The notes beneath the pieces are model-generated. The model had not been told where the DNA came from, ran no database searches, and worked only from the letters and a program-made list of their open reading frames with translations. A program made the position numbers and the translations under genes. DNA of 64,000 nt, taken from the NCBI RefSeq assembly GCF_008370325.1, contig NZ_VNIP01000015.1:62001-126000 (forward strand), written 5' to 3'. Of this stretch, positions 61,109 to 64,000 are shown one piece after another. The stretch comes from Martinezella tropici (GTDB taxonomy: Bacteria; Pseudomonadota; Alphaproteobacteria; Rhizobiales; Rhizobiaceae). The number at the start of each line of letters is the position of its first letter. The first letter of the stretch is position 1.

Positions 61109-62572
61109 ATGGCTGAGAATTACGACGTCATTATCATCGGCTCCGGTCCGGGCGGTTATGTCGCCGCCGTGCGCGCCGGCCAGCTTGGCCTGAAGACCGC
61201 GATCGTCGAGCGCGAGCACCTGGGCGGCATCTGCCTCAACTGGGGCTGCATACCCACAAAGGCGCTGCTTCGCTCGGCCGAAATTCTCGATCATTCCAAC
61301 CATCTGAAGGATTACGGCCTCGTTCTCGAAGGCAAGGTCAGCGCGGATGTGAAGGCCGTCGTTGCCCGCTCGCGCGGCGTTTCCGCCCGCCTCAACCAAG
61401 GCGTCGGCTTCCTGATGAAGAAGAACAAGATCGACGTCATCTGGGGCGAAGCCAAGATCACCAAGGCTTCGACCGGTGCTCAGCCGGGCGAAATCGTCGT
61501 CGGCAAGTCGGCCAAGCCGGTCGTCGAGCCGCAGCATCCGGTGCCGAAGAACGTCAAGGGCGAGGGCACCTACACTGCCAAGCACATCATCGTCGCGACC
61601 GGCGCCCGTCCGCGCGCTCTGCCTGGCATCGAGCCGGATGGCAAGCTGATCTGGACCTATTTCGAAGCGCTGAAGCCGGATTTCCTGCCGAAGTCGCTGC
61701 TCGTCATGGGCTCGGGCGCGATCGGCATCGAATTCGCGAGCTTCTATCGCTCGATGGGCGTCGACGTCACCGTCGTCGAAGTCATGCCGACGATCATGCC
61801 GGTCGAAGACGCCGAAATCTCCGGCATTGCCCGCAAGCAGCTCGAAAAGCGCGGCCTGAAGATCTTCACCAAGGCGAAGGTCACGAAGGTCGATAAGGCT
61901 GCCAACAGCATCACCGCCCATGTCGAAACCGAAGACGGCAAGGTTCAGCAGATCGTTGCCGACCGCATGATCTCGGCCGTCGGTGTCCAGGGCAATATCG
62001 AGAACCTCGGCCTCGAGGCGCTCGGCGTGAAGACCGACCGCGGCTGCGTCGTCATCGATGGCTACGGCAAGACCAACGTGCCGAGCATCTATGCGATCGG
62101 CGACGTTGCCGGTCCCCCGATGCTGGCGCACAAGGCCGAGCATGAGGGCGTCGTCTGCATCGAGAAGATCGCCGGCCTGCCGAATGTTCACCCGACCGAC
62201 AAGAGCAAGGTGCCGGGCTGCACCTATTGCCAGCCGCAGGTTGCTTCCGTCGGCCTCACGGAAGCCAAGGCCAAGGAACTCGGCCGCGATATCCGCGTCG
62301 GCCGCTTCTCCTTCGTCGCCAACGGCAAGGCGATCGCGCTTGGCGAAGACCAGGGGCTCTGCAAGGTGATCTTCGATAAGAAGACCGGCGAACTGCTCGG
62401 CGCGCATATGGTCGGCGCCGAAGTGACCGAACTCATCCAGGGTTTCGTTGTTGCCATGAACCTGGAGACGACGGAAGAGGAACTGATGCACACGATCTTC
62501 CCGCATCCGACCGTTTCGGAAACGATGAAGGAAGCCGTGCTGGACGCCTACGGGCGGGTGCTGAACGCTTGA
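61109..62572 (+). CDS. lpdA: Dihydrolipoyl dehydrogenase (E3)
   Basis: The protein has 487 residues. The FAD motif is DVIIIGSGPGGYVAAVRAGQLG, the redox disulfide is in GGICLNWGCIPTKALLRS, the NAD motif is SLLVMGSGAIGIEFASFYRSMG, and the C-terminal HPTVSETMKEAVLDAYG has the catalytic His-Glu. It reoxidises lipoamide of the PDH complex. It has an insertion (about residues 125-155, STGAQPGEIVVGKSAKP) seen in alphaproteobacterial PDH-type E3. AGGAAAC precedes the ATG. Confidence 0.97.
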   Translation: MAENYDVIIIGSGPGGYVAAVRAGQLGLKTAIVEREHLGGICLNWGCIPTKALLRSAEILDHSNHLKDYGLVLEGKVSADVKAVVARSRGVSARLNQGVGFLMKKNKIDVIWGEAKITKASTGAQPGEIVVGKSAKPVVEPQHPVPKNVKGEGTYTAKHIIVATGARPRALPGIEPDGKLIWTYFEALKPDFLPKSLLVMGSGAIGIEFASFYRSMGVDVTVVEVMPTIMPVEDAEISGIARKQLEKRGLKIFTKAKVTKVDKAANSITAHVETEDGKVQQIVADRMISAVGVQGNIENLGLEALGVKTDRGCVVIDGYGKTNVPSIYAIGDVAGPPMLAHKAEHEGVVCIEKIAGLPNVHPTDKSKVPGCTYCQPQVASVGLTEAKAKELGRDIRVGRFSFVANGKAIALGEDQGLCKVIFDKKTGELLGAHMVGAEVTELIQGFVVAMNLETTEEELMHTIFPHPTVSETMKEAVLDAYGRVLNA

Positions 62573-62627
62573 TAATTTCCTGCCATGCCCTTTATCCAAA
62601 GGGTGGAAATCAGGAAAGGAAATCAAC

Positions 62628-62882
62628 ATGTCTATCACGGCGGAAGGTTGGATCGTCTTTCTTCTCATCGGGCTGGTCGCGGGTTTCCTCGCGAGCCTGA
62701 TCGTCGGAGGCGGTGGGCTCATCGGTTGCCTGGTGAGTGGCGTGATCGGGGCTTTCGTGGGCGGTTTCCTGTTCCGTTATTTCGGGATATCGCTCGGCAT
62801 TGAAAATGCGCTTGTCGTGGAGATCATTCATGCCACGGTCGGCGCGATCATCGTGGTGCTATTGGCGAGGCTGATCGTCTAG
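62628..62882 (+). CDS. GlsB/YeaQ/YmgE family membrane protein
   Basis: The protein has 84 residues and three membrane spans: GWIVFLLIGLVAGFLASLIV, LIGCLVSGVIGAFVGGFLF and IHATVGAIIVVLLARLIV. The Gly-rich G-x-x-x-G packing is that of the transglycosylase-associated (GlsB) family, often stress-induced. AGGAAAG precedes the ATG. It is directly followed by a related gene. Confidence 0.9.
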   Translation: MSITAEGWIVFLLIGLVAGFLASLIVGGGGLIGCLVSGVIGAFVGGFLFRYFGISLGIENALVVEIIHATVGAIIVVLLARLIV

Positions 62883-62916
62883 AGCATCTTGGCAGTAGGC
62901 TTGGAACGAGGGTTTG

Positions 62917-63165
62917 ATGGAAAGTGTCGGTTGGCTGGGTTTGATCATCATCGGCGGTCTCGCGGGCTGGCTTGCGGGCAAGCTGATGGATGCGCGCTAC
63001 GGCATCATCCTGAACATCATCCTCGGCATCGCCGGCTCGGTGGTCGCTGCGGGGCTTCTGGTAGCCCTGCATGTCGGCGTACCGGGCGGCAGGCTCGGCT
63101 TTTTCATCACCGGTTTCATCGGTGCATGCATTCTGATATTCCTCGCCAAATTCGCTCGGCGATGA
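62917..63165 (+). CDS. Second GlsB/YeaQ/YmgE family membrane protein
   Basis: The protein has 82 residues from ATG 62917 (GAGGG upstream). Its spans are VGWLGLIIIGGLAGWLAGKLM, IILNIILGIAGSVVAAGLLVAL and LGFFITGFIGACILIFLA. It is a paralogue of the neighbour 34 bases upstream, with the family motif GGLAGWLAGKLMDARYG better kept here. The pair may form a hetero-oligomer, but that is a guess. Confidence 0.88.
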   Translation: MESVGWLGLIIIGGLAGWLAGKLMDARYGIILNIILGIAGSVVAAGLLVALHVGVPGGRLGFFITGFIGACILIFLAKFARR

Positions 63166-63201
63166 AGGGCCGCATTTCAGGCGGCGGAAAGTAGACGTTT
63201 C

Positions 63202-64000
63202 ATGGTCACCATTCTCGACACGATCAACCCGGACGCCAAGCGCGTACGACACCCGGAGAAGGCGCATCGGCCGGATACGGAAGTCCTGCGCAAGCCGGAC
63301 TGGATCCGCGTGAAGGCACCGACATCGAAGGGTTATGCCGAAACCCGCTCGATCGTGAAGGAGCATAAGCTCGTCACGGTCTGCGAAGAAGCCGGTTGCC
63401 CGAATATCGGCGAGTGCTGGGACAAGAAGCACGCCACCTTCATGATCATGGGCGAAATCTGTACCCGCGCCTGTGCCTTCTGCAACGTCGCGACCGGCAA
63501 GCCGAACGCGCTCGATATGGCCGAGCCGGAAAACGTCGCCAAGGCCGTCAAGGAGATGGGCCTCAGCCACGTCGTTATCACCTCGGTGGACCGTGATGAT
63601 CTCGCCGACGGCGGTGCCGAGCATTTCGAGAAGGTGATCTGGGCGATCCGGGCCGCTTCGCCGACGACCACGATCGAGATCCTGACGCCGGACTTCCTGA
63701 AGAAGCCGGGTGCGCTGGAGCGCGTCGTCGCCGCCAAGCCCGACGTCTTCAACCACAATCTGGAAACTGTGCCCGGCAATTATCTGACGGTTCGTCCCGG
63801 CGCGCGCTACTTCCACTCCGTCCGCCTGCTGCAGCGGGTCAAGGAACTGGACCCGACCATGTTCACCAAGTCGGGCATCATGGTCGGCCTCGGCGAAGAG
63901 CGCAACGAAGTGCTGCAGCTGATGGACGACCTGCGCACCGCCGATGTCGACTTCCTGACGATTGGCCAATATCTGCAGCCGACGCGCAAGCATCATCAGG
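63202..64000 (+). CDS. lipA: Lipoyl synthase, N-terminal part (cut by window end)
   Basis: The frame is open from ATG 63202 to the window end (266 residues). The auxiliary cluster cysteines are in CEEAGCPNIGECW and the radical-SAM cluster in CTRACAFCNV (CX3CX2C). VVITSVDRDDLADGGAEHF, ILTPDF and FNHNLETV match the LipA core. It inserts two sulfurs in octanoyl groups to make the lipoyl cofactor of PdhB and PdhC encoded just upstream. Confidence 0.97.
   Translation, partial: MVTILDTINPDAKRVRHPEKAHRPDTEVLRKPDWIRVKAPTSKGYAETRSIVKEHKLVTVCEEAGCPNIGECWDKKHATFMIMGEICTRACAFCNVATGKPNALDMAEPENVAKAVKEMGLSHVVITSVDRDDLADGGAEHFEKVIWAIRAASPTTTIEILTPDFLKKPGALERVVAAKPDVFNHNLETVPGNYLTVRPGARYFHSVRLLQRVKELDPTMFTKSGIMVGLGEERNEVLQLMDDLRTADVDFLTIGQYLQPTRKHHQ

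Noticed and set aside
60959..62722. 587-codon open frame on the minus strand
   Set aside because: It is antisense to lpdA, which carries all E3 motifs.

Overview
The window is a high-GC, gene-dense piece of an alphaproteobacterial chromosome. It is almost certainly from Rhizobium or a close relative. The reasons are the aapJQMP general amino-acid transporter, the block rpsB-tsf-pyrH-frr-uppS-cdsA-rseP-bamA-lpxD-fabZ-lpxA-lpxI-lpxB-gltA, the run eno-ftsB-pdhA-pdhB-pdhC-lpdA-lipA, a GTTC-N7-GTTC LexA box, and interspersed palindromes of the kind known from rhizobial genomes. The species cannot be fixed by reading alone. Most of the window is conserved core genome. No rRNA operon, CRISPR array, intact prophage or intact insertion sequence was seen.

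Layout. 1-2.5 kb: the end of homoserine dehydrogenase, then recJ. 2.5-3.1 kb: three tRNA-Glu genes. 3.2-6.7 kb: a lipoprotein, gloA, a double cold-shock protein, a DUF192 protein, tRNA-Pro and an NDUFS4-like complex I subunit. 6.75-8.35 kb: tRNA-Arg followed by a gene-poor, AT-richer accessory patch holding one unrecognised gene and coding debris. 8.5-14.3 kb: a LysE exporter diverging from an Lrp/AsnC regulator, then the aap operon. 14.6-20.5 kb: metC behind a probable SAM-II riboswitch, an FAD monooxygenase, an NDUFS6-like zinc protein, an alpha/beta hydrolase, an enoyl-CoA hydratase and cysE. 20.5-24.4 kb: a phasin with a striking array of repeated promoter sites, then clpS-clpA. 24.5-28.5 kb: HIT, GNAT, GDPD and RidA proteins and a DUF1849 (EipB-like) envelope protein.

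28.5-33.2 kb holds the most interesting module. Four genes encode a TelA-family protein, a lipoprotein in which a periplasmic-binding domain is fused to a von Willebrand A domain, an XpaC-family membrane protein, and a second Tat-type binding protein related to the first. They lie behind a possible Pho box, and no transporter permease or ATPase gene is present. This looks like a poorly described envelope-stress or ligand-sensing system.

33.4-47.4 kb: translation factors, UMP kinase, undecaprenyl and phospholipid synthesis, the RseP protease, BamA and lipid A synthesis, so it builds ribosomes, membrane and outer membrane together. RseP is unusual in carrying three PDZ-like units with an exact 90-residue period. 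47.4-54.3 kb: citrate synthase, a ComEC-like protein without a visible nuclease motif, lexA, a VOC protein and kdsA. 54.5-64 kb: enolase, an FtsB-like protein, the complete pyruvate dehydrogenase complex with an SGNH hydrolase inside it, two small GlsB-type membrane proteins, and the start of lipoyl synthase, which makes the cofactor of the complex.
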